64,000 nt of DNA from Thalassobaculaceae bacterium (GTDB lineage: Bacteria > Pseudomonadota > Alphaproteobacteria > Thalassobaculales > Thalassobaculaceae): assembly GCA_029212785.1 (NCBI GenBank), contig JARGOG010000021.1:1-64000 (forward strand), in the 5' to 3' direction. This document shows positions 28,369-35,925 of this stretch, in pieces; position 1 is the first letter of the stretch; every line of letters begins with the position of its first letter. The notes under the pieces are model-generated. The model saw nothing but the letters and a program-made list of their open reading frames with translations, was not told the DNA's origin and did no database searches. Both the position numbers and the translations under genes were made by a program.

Positions 28369-29304
28369 ATGCCGGGTCCGGCACCTCTACCCGGAGCGGC
28401 TCCGGACTTCACTGTCGAAGCCTTCCTGGAGATGCTGGTGGCCGAGCGCGGGGTGTCGCGCAATACCCTGGATGCCTATCGCCGTGATCTCGCCGATGCG
28501 GGTGGCTGGCTGGCGGGGCGCAAGCGCGCGCTGGCGTCGGCCGACAGCGACGATCTGCGCGGATATCTAGACGGGCTGGAGCGCGCCGGCATGGCGCCGC
28601 GGACCGCCGCGCGCCGACTCTCGGCGCTGCGCCAGTTCTATCGCTTCCTCTATGCCGACGGGCACCGCGGCGACGATCCGACTACGGTGCTTGACGCGCC
28701 GCGCCAGGGTCGGCCACTGCCGAAGATTCTGTCCGAGGCCGAGGTCGACGCCCTGCTCGATACCGCGCGCGACGTCGATGGGCCCGAAGGGGTGCGACTG
28801 GTCTGTCTGCTCGAGGTGCTCTACGCCACCGGCTTGCGGGTCTCCGAACTGGTCGGCCTGCCCTTCGCCGCCGTCGCCCGCGACCCCCGGGTTCTGATTG
28901 TACGCGGCAAGGGCGATAAGGAACGGATGGTGCCGCTGACCGACGCCGCGATGACGGCAATTGCCGACTACAAGGCGGTGCGCGGCGTCTTCCTGACGAC
29001 CAAGTCTTCGCCTTTCCTATTCCCGTCGCGCGCCGCTGAAGGGCACCTGACCCGGCGGCGGTTCGGCCAGTTGCTGGACGAAGTGGCGCTGGAGGCGGGG
29101 ATCGACCGCAAGCGGGTGTCGCCCCATGTCCTGCGCCATGCCTTTGCCACACATCTGCTCGACCATGGGGCCGACCTGCGCAGCGTGCAGCAGATGCTCG
29201 GACATGCGGATATTTCAACGACGCAGATCTATACCCACGTCTTGGCCGAGCGGCTCCGGACGCTGGTCGAGAACCACCATCCGCTGGCGCAACGCCAAGG
29301 CTGA
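28369..29304 (+). CDS. xerD: Site-specific tyrosine recombinase XerD
   Basis: 311-residue tyrosine recombinase acting with XerC at dif to resolve chromosome dimers. SAM-like N-terminal domain (FLEMLVAERGVSRNTLDAYRRDL) and catalytic residues Arg157 (TGLRVSELVGLP), Lys181 (RGKGDKERMVPL), His253 and Arg256 (SPHVLRHAFATHLL), His279 (LGHADISTTQIY) and nucleophile Tyr288. All are intact. The ATG at 28369 follows the previous stop directly. Genomic position next to accA and opposite aroK/aroB agrees with a housekeeping recombinase, not a phage integrase. Confidence 0.93.
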   Translation: MPGPAPLPGAAPDFTVEAFLEMLVAERGVSRNTLDAYRRDLADAGGWLAGRKRALASADSDDLRGYLDGLERAGMAPRTAARRLSALRQFYRFLYADGHRGDDPTTVLDAPRQGRPLPKILSEAEVDALLDTARDVDGPEGVRLVCLLEVLYATGLRVSELVGLPFAAVARDPRVLIVRGKGDKERMVPLTDAAMTAIADYKAVRGVFLTTKSSPFLFPSRAAEGHLTRRRFGQLLDEVALEAGIDRKRVSPHVLRHAFATHLLDHGADLRSVQQMLGHADISTTQIYTHVLAERLRTLVENHHPLAQRQG

Positions 29305-29382
29305 GAGATGGTAATGGGTTGCCTTGAGACGGTGGGGCCGCATCTGTATGGTGCGGCGCCGCAAACGGAGTGACTTTCCCGC

Positions 29383-30333
29383 ATGCATCAGTTCCTCGAC
29401 TTCGAAAAGCCGATCGCCGATCTGGAAGGCAAGATCGAAGAGCTCCGCCATCTGTCGAGCGACGGCGATCTGAACATCGCCGATGAGGTCTCCAAACTGG
29501 AGACCAAGGTCGAGCGTCAGCTGCGGGCCACATACCAGAAGCTTACGCCCTGGCAGAAGGTGCAGGTCGCGCGCCATCCGGAACGTCCGCACGCCCAGGC
29601 GGCGATCGACCACCTGATCGACGAATATGTGCCGCTGGCCGGTGATCGTTCGTTCGCCGACGATCCTGCCATCGTCGGTGGCGTGGGTCGCTTCAGGGGG
29701 CGTTCGGTCGTGGTGATCGGCACCGAGAAGGGGGCGACGACCGAGGAGCGGGTGAAGCGCAATTTCGGCATGGCCCGACCCGAGGGCTATCGCAAGGCGC
29801 GGCGCCTGATGCAGTTCGCCGACCGTTTCAAGATGCCGATCCTCACCTTCGTCGACACTGCCGGTGCCTATCCCGGTGTCGATGCCGAGGCACGCGGCCA
29901 GGCCGAGGCGATCGCGCGGGCGATCGAGACCTGCCTGGGTGTCCGCGTCCCGCTGATCGCCGCCATCCTCGGCGAAGGCGGATCCGGCGGCGCGGTCGCG
30001 CTGGCGGCCGGCAACCGGGTGCTGATGATGGAGCACGCGATCTATTCGGTGATCTCGCCCGAGGGCTGCGCCTCGATCCTGTGGCGCTCGGCCGAGCATG
30101 CGAAGGACGCGGCCGAGGCGTTGAAGATGACGGCGCAGGACCTGGAGAAGCTTGGCGTGATCGACGGCATCGTGCCGGAACCGCTGGGCGGCGCCCACCG
30201 AGAGCCGATAAAGGCACTGGACGCGCTGGGTGCGGCGATCGACAGGAATCTGAGCGAGCTGGCCGGCCGGGACGGCGGCCAGATCCGCGCCGAGCGCCGC
30301 GACAAGTTCCTCGCCATCGGTGCCGCGGAATAG
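29383..30333 (+). CDS. accA: Acetyl-CoA carboxylase carboxyltransferase subunit alpha
   Basis: Alpha half of the carboxyltransferase of acetyl-CoA carboxylase, first step of fatty acid synthesis. 316 residues, full length. Opening FLDFEKPIADLEGKIEELR, carboxyltransferase core GRSVVVIGTEKGATTEERVKRNFGMARPEGYRKA, oxyanion-type FVDTAGAYPGVDAEARGQAEAIA and GEGGSGGAVALAAGNRVLMMEHAIYSVISPEG are all standard. It follows xerD by 78 bases. accD is not in the window. Confidence 0.96.
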   Translation: MHQFLDFEKPIADLEGKIEELRHLSSDGDLNIADEVSKLETKVERQLRATYQKLTPWQKVQVARHPERPHAQAAIDHLIDEYVPLAGDRSFADDPAIVGGVGRFRGRSVVVIGTEKGATTEERVKRNFGMARPEGYRKARRLMQFADRFKMPILTFVDTAGAYPGVDAEARGQAEAIARAIETCLGVRVPLIAAILGEGGSGGAVALAAGNRVLMMEHAIYSVISPEGCASILWRSAEHAKDAAEALKMTAQDLEKLGVIDGIVPEPLGGAHREPIKALDALGAAIDRNLSELAGRDGGQIRAERRDKFLAIGAAE

Positions 30334-30353
30334 CGCGCCGTTCACACCTCCCC

Positions 30354-30450
30354 TGTTATCCCGGGAGCGCGTCAGGGCTGCCCGGGACCTACACGCTATG
30401 AGCACGCCTGTCGGTCTCCCGGCTGTCGCTGCGCTCCGTCGGGATGACAG
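30354..30450. repeat. Imperfect long inverted-repeat element after accA
   Basis: The ends CTGTTATCCCGGG (30354) and the reverse complement of GTCGGGATGACAG (ending 30450) agree at 10 of 13 positions. Inside are smaller palindromes: TCCCGGGA (30359-30366) paired with CCCGGGA (30381-30387), and CTCCCGG near 30416. It sits between the convergent accA and DJ-1/PfpI genes. The edge sequence resembles that of the hairpin at 13120, suggesting a dispersed palindromic repeat family. Confidence 0.5.
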
Positions 30451-30468
30451 ACGGGAAGGTCGAAGGTG

Positions 30469-31059
30469 CTACACCGCCCCTTGATGCGGTGGGGCCGGGT
30501 CGTATTCCATATTGCGCTGGACCTGACGGGCGAAAGCCGGTTCCCAGATCTCGCCGATCAGCCAGAGCGCCATGTCGATCCCGGCCGACACGCCGGCCGA
30601 GCTGACCACGTTGCCGTCGCGCACATAGCGAACGTCGTCCAGCACCTCGCCTGCCTCGCCGCGGCCGCGCACCAGATCGACCGCCCGCCAATGGGTGGTG
30701 ATCCGCTTGCCCCTTGCCGGACCGGCGGCGGCCAGCAACATCGAGCCGGTGCATACCGAGGTCACCCAGGTGCAGCCTTCCGCCGTCTTGGCGATCCAGG
30801 ACAGCAGGCCGGGATTGTTCACCTCGCGCCGCGTACCCTGGCCGCCCGGCACCACGAGCACGTCGAGCGGCGGGCAGTCGGCCATGGTGTGGTCGGGGCA
30901 GATCCGCATGCCCTTGGCGCAGCGCACCGGCGCCTCACCGGGGCCGATCGTCATACACTCGATCTCGGGCTTCAGGTGGCGGGCCATGGTCCAGACCTCC
31001 CACGGACCGACCATGTCCAGTTCCTCCAGATCGTCGAACATCAGGAAGCCGACGCGCAT
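30469..31059 (-). CDS. DJ-1/PfpI family protein
   Basis: 196-residue single-domain class I glutamine amidotransferase-like protein. The nucleophile elbow has the conserved Cys in VTSVCTGSMLLAAAG; the acidic partner region is MFDDLEELDMVGPWEV; the following ITTHWRAVDLVRG and SSAGVSAGIDMALWLIG are typical of the isonitrile hydratase/ThiJ-like branch. No HTH domain is attached. It lies 25 bases downstream of a GlxA-type regulator with the same fold and is probably co-transcribed. Substrate unknown. Confidence 0.88.
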   Translation of the reverse strand: MRVGFLMFDDLEELDMVGPWEVWTMARHLKPEIECMTIGPGEAPVRCAKGMRICPDHTMADCPPLDVLVVPGGQGTRREVNNPGLLSWIAKTAEGCTWVTSVCTGSMLLAAAGPARGKRITTHWRAVDLVRGRGEAGEVLDDVRYVRDGNVVSSAGVSAGIDMALWLIGEIWEPAFARQVQRNMEYDPAPPHQGAV

Positions 31060-31084
31060 TGCACTCTCCTCGCTGGCGTGGGGA

Positions 31085-32086
31085 TCAGATCGCGGCGCCG
31101 GATTCGGAAGACCCGAACTGGCGCCGGTATTCGGCGGGCGAGACGCCGAAGGCGCGCTGGAAGCTGCGCCGCATGCGTTCGGCGTTCATGAATCCGGTCT
31201 GGGCGGCGACCTGCTCGACCGCCGTTCCCGGCCGTTCCAGGCGGCGCCGCGCGGCGTCCAGGCGGGCGCGTTCGACGAAGGCCGCCGGCGTCTCGCCGAC
31301 CGCCTCACGGAACCGCCGGGCGAAGGTCCGCGGCGACATGCCGACACGCGCCGCCAGGTCCTCGACGGACAGCCGCTTGTCCAGGTGATCGAACATCCAG
31401 GTCTGCAGCTCGGCCAGTCTGGTGTCGGGGGCGGATTGCAGGGCCAGCTCGGCGCTGTACTGACGTTGGCCGCCGCTGCGCTGCATGGCCATGACCTTGG
31501 AGCGGGCGATCCGCAGCGCCTCCTCGCGGCCGAGGTCGCGGGCGATCATCGCCAGGGCCAGATCCATGCCGGCGGTCACCCCGGCGGAACTCCAGAACCG
31601 GCCGTCCTCGACATAGATCCGATCCGGCTCGACCGAGATCTCGGGATATCTGGTGGCCAGGGTGGCGGCGTGCTGCCAGTGGGTGGTTACCCGACGCCCG
31701 TCCAGCAGCCCGGTCCGGGCCAGCAGAAAAGCGCCGGTGCAGACCGTGGCGACCCGCCGGCTCGCTTGCGCGGTGGCGATCACCCAGTCCCCGAGGGCTC
31801 CAGTGACGGTGGTCTGGCGCGCGCCTGGTCCGCCGGCGATCAGCAGTGTGTCGACCGCGCCCGGATCGAGTGACGCGATGGTCTCGTGCACTTCCAGCCG
31901 GAGCCCTGCTTCGGTCGCGACATAACGCTCTTCCGGCGACACCAGCACGACGCGATAGGCGCGGGCGGGCGAGCGGGGGCGCTGGGCGGACGCGAAGAGC
32001 TCGAACGGCCCGGTGACGTCCAGCAACTGGCTGCCGGGCACGACGAGGACGGCGACGCAAGGCAGAGAGGGCGGCGTATCGATCAT
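31085..32086 (-). CDS. GlxA family transcriptional regulator (DJ-1/PfpI plus AraC HTH)
   Basis: 333 residues. The N-terminal ~190 form a DJ-1/PfpI sensor domain with Cys in VATVCTGAFLLARTG and SSAGVTAGMDLALAMIARD. The C-terminal AraC domain has two helix-turn-helix units (VEDLAARVGMSPRTFARRFREAVG and VEQVAAQTGFMNAERMRRSFQRAFGVSPAEYRRQFG). Probably controls the small DJ-1 gene downstream and itself; the ligand is not known. Its start faces the PAS_5 gene across about 145 bases. Confidence 0.92.
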   Translation of the reverse strand: MIDTPPSLPCVAVLVVPGSQLLDVTGPFELFASAQRPRSPARAYRVVLVSPEERYVATEAGLRLEVHETIASLDPGAVDTLLIAGGPGARQTTVTGALGDWVIATAQASRRVATVCTGAFLLARTGLLDGRRVTTHWQHAATLATRYPEISVEPDRIYVEDGRFWSSAGVTAGMDLALAMIARDLGREEALRIARSKVMAMQRSGGQRQYSAELALQSAPDTRLAELQTWMFDHLDKRLSVEDLAARVGMSPRTFARRFREAVGETPAAFVERARLDAARRRLERPGTAVEQVAAQTGFMNAERMRRSFQRAFGVSPAEYRRQFGSSESGAAI

Positions 32087-32230
32087 GGCGCCAGACTGCG
32101 TTGTCGGCGATCTGTCCGCAATGTCAAATACCCCTCGATTTCCGCCAAGCGCTCCGCTGCGCCGGGAATGCCGTCTCGCCGTTCCATAGCGCGGTCGGCG
32201 GAGAGGCCGCCGACGGCAGAGGAGAAGGCC

Positions 32231-32752
32231 ATGACCATGTGCGACGATGGGGCGGGGGAGGAGCGCTGGGCGCTGGCCGGGCCGGAATGGTTCGACGACC
32301 TACGCCGATACTGGGACGACCAGCGGGCCGGGGCGGCCCTGCCGGACGCGGACGAACTGTTCCTGGCCGATCTCTGCGAGATCATGCCGAACCTGCTGCT
32401 CGCCTATTTCGACCCGCTGCGCGACGCCTTCCGGATCGAGTTCGCCGGTGCCATCGCGCGCGTCCTGCTGGGCGGCGACTTGATCGGACAGTATCCCGAA
32501 TGGGCCGAGCCGGGGACGGCGCTGTCCTGGATCGGGGCCGGATATGCCGGCGCCGGCCGGCTGGTGCCGCCCGGGATCGTGCAGATCCGTCTCCAGGACC
32601 TGATGGCGACGCATCTGCCGTATCGGGACGCCCGCGGCAAGGTCGGGCTGATCCTCACCGCCCTGGCCCGCAGGCCGGTGAACGCGGCGAATCAGGATGG
32701 CGCGACCGTGCTGCCGTTTCCCGGACCGTCGGAGGACCAGGAAGAGGAGTGA
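32231..32752 (+). CDS. PAS_5 (DUF1413-type) sensory-domain protein
   Basis: 173-residue protein with the alphaproteobacterial PAS_5 pattern: RRYWDDQRAGAALPDADELFLADLCEIMPNLLLAYFDP, FRIEFAGAIARVLLGGDLIGQYPEW and a late MATHLPYRDARGKVGLILTALARRP. Such domains are single PAS-like folds without an attached output domain. GAGGAGA precedes the ATG at 32231; upstream in-frame sequence is non-coding. It faces GlxA divergently and converges on the molybdopterin enzyme gene. A distant relative is found at 63304. Confidence 0.78.
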   Translation: MTMCDDGAGEERWALAGPEWFDDLRRYWDDQRAGAALPDADELFLADLCEIMPNLLLAYFDPLRDAFRIEFAGAIARVLLGGDLIGQYPEWAEPGTALSWIGAGYAGAGRLVPPGIVQIRLQDLMATHLPYRDARGKVGLILTALARRPVNAANQDGATVLPFPGPSEDQEEE

Positions 32753-32780
32753 CGGCCCCTTGAGCGGCCGGCCGAACCGT

Positions 32781-34826
32781 TCAGACCTTCGCGACCTCCA
32801 CCCGGGCGTCGTTGAAGCAGGCACCCTCGCAGAGGTCGGCCTTGTGGGTCGGCAGCAGGGCGTTGACCGTGAGGCCGGTTTCGCTGGTGCGCATCCACGT
32901 GCCCTTGGCCGAAAACACCGTGCCCGGCCGCACCGCATCGGTGACGGTGGCGCGCAGCCGGGTCTCGCCGAGGTCGTTGTGCACGCGCACCAGGTCGCCC
33001 TCCTCGATGCCGCGGGCCGCGGCGTCCACCGGATGGATTTCCAGCGGCTGCACTCCGTCGCTCGCCGCGTGGCCGCCGAAGGTGGCGTTGGTGCGGTCGG
33101 CCGAGGACGGCGTGATCAGGGCGAGCGGATAGGCGCTCTCCACCGGACGGTAGGCCGGCACCCTGAACCCGCGCGCTTCCGCCATCCAGTCGGAGGCGAG
33201 CTCCGCCTTGCCGCTGGCGTTCTTCGGGAACACGTTGGCGAAGGGTACGATCTCCTGCGTGCCGTCGGCTGTCATGTTCAGGGCACGGTCTAGCGGCAGG
33301 GCGCTCGGCCGCAGGCCTCCGAGCCGGGGATCTGCGCCATCGATCGCATCGTCCATCAGCTCGGCGTCGCTCGCCTTGAAGCATGGTTCGTCATAGCCGA
33401 AGCGGGCGGCGAGCCGACGGAAGATCTCCATGTTCGGCAGCGCCTCGCCAACCGGCGCGATCACCGGCTCGGCCCGCTGCAGATAGGTCTGGCCATAGGC
33501 GGGGAAGATGTCGGCATGCTCGAAATGGGTGCAGGCCGGCAGGATCACGTCGACATAGCGCATGCTGTCGGTCATCTGCACGTCGCAGCCGACGACGAAG
33601 ATATCCTCGCGGCTGAACGCCTTCATAACCTGCGCCTGATCCGGGAACACGGCGATCGGGTTGTGGTTGTAGACGAAGACGGCGGCGACCTTGGGATCGA
33701 GGTCGTCGCGCAGCATGTTGGCCGGCACGTCCATGATGTTCATGCGTCTTGTGCCCTCGGGAATGAGGTCCGTGCGCTGCAGCTTGGCCACGGTCTTCGG
33801 CACCGCGGCGCCGACCTTGGCGATGATCCCGCCGCCGCGCACACCCCATTTGCCGCACAGCACCGGCAGGGCGGCGATCGCCCGCACCGAATTGCCGCCG
33901 TTCTGATTGCGCTCCATGCCGTTGCCCATGCCGATCAGCGCCGGGCTGGCCCCGGCGTACCAGGACGCCAGGGTGCGGATCTGCTCCTGCGGAATTCCGC
34001 AGGTCTCGGCGGCGCGCTCGACGGTCCATTCCCGGGCGGCGGCCATGAACTCGTCGGTGCCGGCGGCCCAGCGGTCGATGAACGCTTGATCGAAAGCGCC
34101 GATCCGCTCCAGCTCAGCGGCGAGCGCGAAGGCCAGCACCACGTCGGTACCGGGCCGGATCGCCACATGCATGTCGGCCTGGTCGGCCGCCTTGATCCGC
34201 TTGGGATCGACCACGACGATCTTGGCGCCCGCGGCCTTCGCCCGGTTGATGGTGCGGATGAAGTGCAGGTTGGAGACGGTGACGTTGTTCGACCACACGA
34301 TGATCAGCTCGGCCCCGATTCCCTGTTCCGGCGGGGTGCCGGGCATGGCGCCGTAGACCGAGACGAAGGCCTCGCCCTTGACGCCGCCGCACATCGGCCC
34401 GCGATCGAGCAGAGTGGCGCCCAGTTTGTGGAAGAAGCGAAAATCCATCGACCCGCCGGCCAGCATGCCGTGCGGTCCGGCATAGGCGAGCGGCACGACC
34501 GATTGCGGGCCGTGGGCGTCGATCGCCTTGGTCAGGCCGGCATGGACCAGATCCAGCGCCTCGTCCCAGGTGATCCGTTCGAATTTGTCTTCGCCGCGCC
34601 TGCCGACCCGTTTCATCGGCTGGGTCAGCCGGCCCTCGCCATGGACGAAATGCGGGTAGTAGCGCGAGACCTTGTTGCAGACCACACCCTCGGTGAGCGG
34701 GTTGGCCGTGGAGCCGCGCACACCGGTGACCTTGCCGCTCTCGACCGTGACGTCGAGGCTACAGGTGTCGGGGCAGTCGAGCGGGCACACACTGGGTTTT
34801 GTCAGAGAAGCCTGGCCGTCGGGCAT
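32781..34826 (-). CDS. Molybdopterin-dependent oxidoreductase with N-terminal 4Fe-4S site
   Basis: 681-residue bis-MGD enzyme of the DMSO-reductase superfamily. The N-terminal cluster ligands are Cys in SVCPLDCPDTCSLDV plus GVVCNKVSRYYPHF. The central region binds the cofactor (WDEALDLVHAG, IVWSNNVTVSN, GGNSVRAIAALPVLCGKWG) and the C-terminal molydopterin-dinucleotide domain reads PLEIHPVDAAARGIEEGDLVRVHNDLG. No Tat signal, so cytosolic. The ATG at 34826 has GGAGG seven bases upstream; an upstream in-frame extension to 34934 lacks one. No partner subunit is adjacent, so the electron donor and substrate are unknown. A Cys (GPMCGG) lies near the expected Mo-ligand region. Confidence 0.9.
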   Translation of the reverse strand: MPDGQASLTKPSVCPLDCPDTCSLDVTVESGKVTGVRGSTANPLTEGVVCNKVSRYYPHFVHGEGRLTQPMKRVGRRGEDKFERITWDEALDLVHAGLTKAIDAHGPQSVVPLAYAGPHGMLAGGSMDFRFFHKLGATLLDRGPMCGGVKGEAFVSVYGAMPGTPPEQGIGAELIIVWSNNVTVSNLHFIRTINRAKAAGAKIVVVDPKRIKAADQADMHVAIRPGTDVVLAFALAAELERIGAFDQAFIDRWAAGTDEFMAAAREWTVERAAETCGIPQEQIRTLASWYAGASPALIGMGNGMERNQNGGNSVRAIAALPVLCGKWGVRGGGIIAKVGAAVPKTVAKLQRTDLIPEGTRRMNIMDVPANMLRDDLDPKVAAVFVYNHNPIAVFPDQAQVMKAFSREDIFVVGCDVQMTDSMRYVDVILPACTHFEHADIFPAYGQTYLQRAEPVIAPVGEALPNMEIFRRLAARFGYDEPCFKASDAELMDDAIDGADPRLGGLRPSALPLDRALNMTADGTQEIVPFANVFPKNASGKAELASDWMAEARGFRVPAYRPVESAYPLALITPSSADRTNATFGGHAASDGVQPLEIHPVDAAARGIEEGDLVRVHNDLGETRLRATVTDAVRPGTVFSAKGTWMRTSETGLTVNALLPTHKADLCEGACFNDARVEVAKV

Positions 34827-35073
34827 GGAATGCCTCCATTGTCTTGTTGCTAACGATCCTGCGCCGCTCTTGGCCCTTCCACTAGCGCCATTCGGTCGGT
34901 TTTCGTGGTGCCATCGATGACCGCTTGGCGCCACTACACGAAACGCTCACGCCCTGTTGACTGGCGTCTGCGCGACCAGGGGGCATCTTGGCCAGGGCGT
35001 GAGGGGCGATCATCATACCGACGCGGATACGCCCAGCCGGCCACAGGCCGGAGGGCCGGCGGATGGGGGAAAC

Positions 35074-35832
35074 TTGGGCGACGAGAAGGCCACTTCCGAG
35101 GAGACGGGTGCGGACAATGCCCGAGGCGTGGCCGTGCGCCGGATCCTGCCCGTCGGGTTGCTGATCTGCGGCCTGATCGCTTTCTTCGTCCTAGATCTCG
35201 ATCGCTTCGTCTCGTTCCAGTCGCTGTCGGACAACCGCGACCTGCTGCAGGCCTGGGTCGCCGCGCATCCGGTTGCGAGCCGCTTCGGCTATGCGCTGGC
35301 CTATGCCCTGTCGATCGCCTTCTCCCTGCCGGTCGGGCTGGTGCTGACGGTGACCGGCGGGCTGCTGTTCGGGTTGATCGAGGGGACCGCCCTCACCGTG
35401 GTCGCCGCGACCGCCGGCGCGCTTGCCGTGTTCCTGGCGGCGAAGACGGCAGTCGGCGACTGCCTGCGGGCCCGGGCCGGTCCGTTCGTCGCCCGGCTGG
35501 AGGAAGGGTTCCGCGAGAACGCGCTGTGCTATCTCCTGGTCCTGAGATTGGTACCGATCTTCCCGTTCTGGCTGGTCAATATCGTGCCGGCCCTGCTTGG
35601 CGTGCCGACCCGGATCTTCCTGATCGGCACCCTGGTCGGCATCATCCCCGGCACCTTCGTGTTCGTGTCGGTCGGCAATGGTCTGGATACTGTCTTCGCC
35701 AGCGGCGAGATGCCGGGTATTGGCATCTTCCTGGAACCGGGCGTGCTGATCCCGATTGCCGGGCTGACCCTGCTGTCGCTGATCCCGGTGATCTACAAGC
35801 GGTTCCGGCGCGGAACACCGTCCTCGGTGTGA
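35074..35832 (+). CDS. TVP38/TMEM64 (DedA-like SNARE-associated) membrane protein
   Basis: About 252 residues with several hydrophobic segments: ILPVGLLICGLIAFFVLD, FGYALAYALSIAFSLPVGLVL, GTALTVVAATAGALAVFLAA and a C-terminal pair around LIGTLVGIIPGTFVFVSVGNG. The family signature is visible: LTVTGGLLFGLIEG and FRENALCYLLVLRLVPIFPFWLVNIVPALLGVPTRIFL, with the conserved Arg and Pro. The likely start is TTG 35074 after GGGGGA; the frame is open back to 34957 without a better site. It is 93 bases before a flavoprotein gene and the two are probably co-transcribed, a pairing seen in other bacteria. Lipid or ion handling in the inner membrane is possible. Confidence 0.8.
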   Translation: MGDEKATSEETGADNARGVAVRRILPVGLLICGLIAFFVLDLDRFVSFQSLSDNRDLLQAWVAAHPVASRFGYALAYALSIAFSLPVGLVLTVTGGLLFGLIEGTALTVVAATAGALAVFLAAKTAVGDCLRARAGPFVARLEEGFRENALCYLLVLRLVPIFPFWLVNIVPALLGVPTRIFLIGTLVGIIPGTFVFVSVGNGLDTVFASGEMPGIGIFLEPGVLIPIAGLTLLSLIPVIYKRFRRGTPSSV

Positions 35833-35925
35833 TGCCGTCCGCGCGGATCTCGTCCGCATTCCTTGGCACCCACAAATCGGCGAGTATCAGGTCATGAGTC
35901 ACCCCTCCAGGGAGCGAGCCGGACG

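Noticed and set aside
34827-34934. 36-residue upstream extension of the molybdopterin enzyme
   Set aside because: No ribosome site, whereas the ATG at 34826 has GGAGG.
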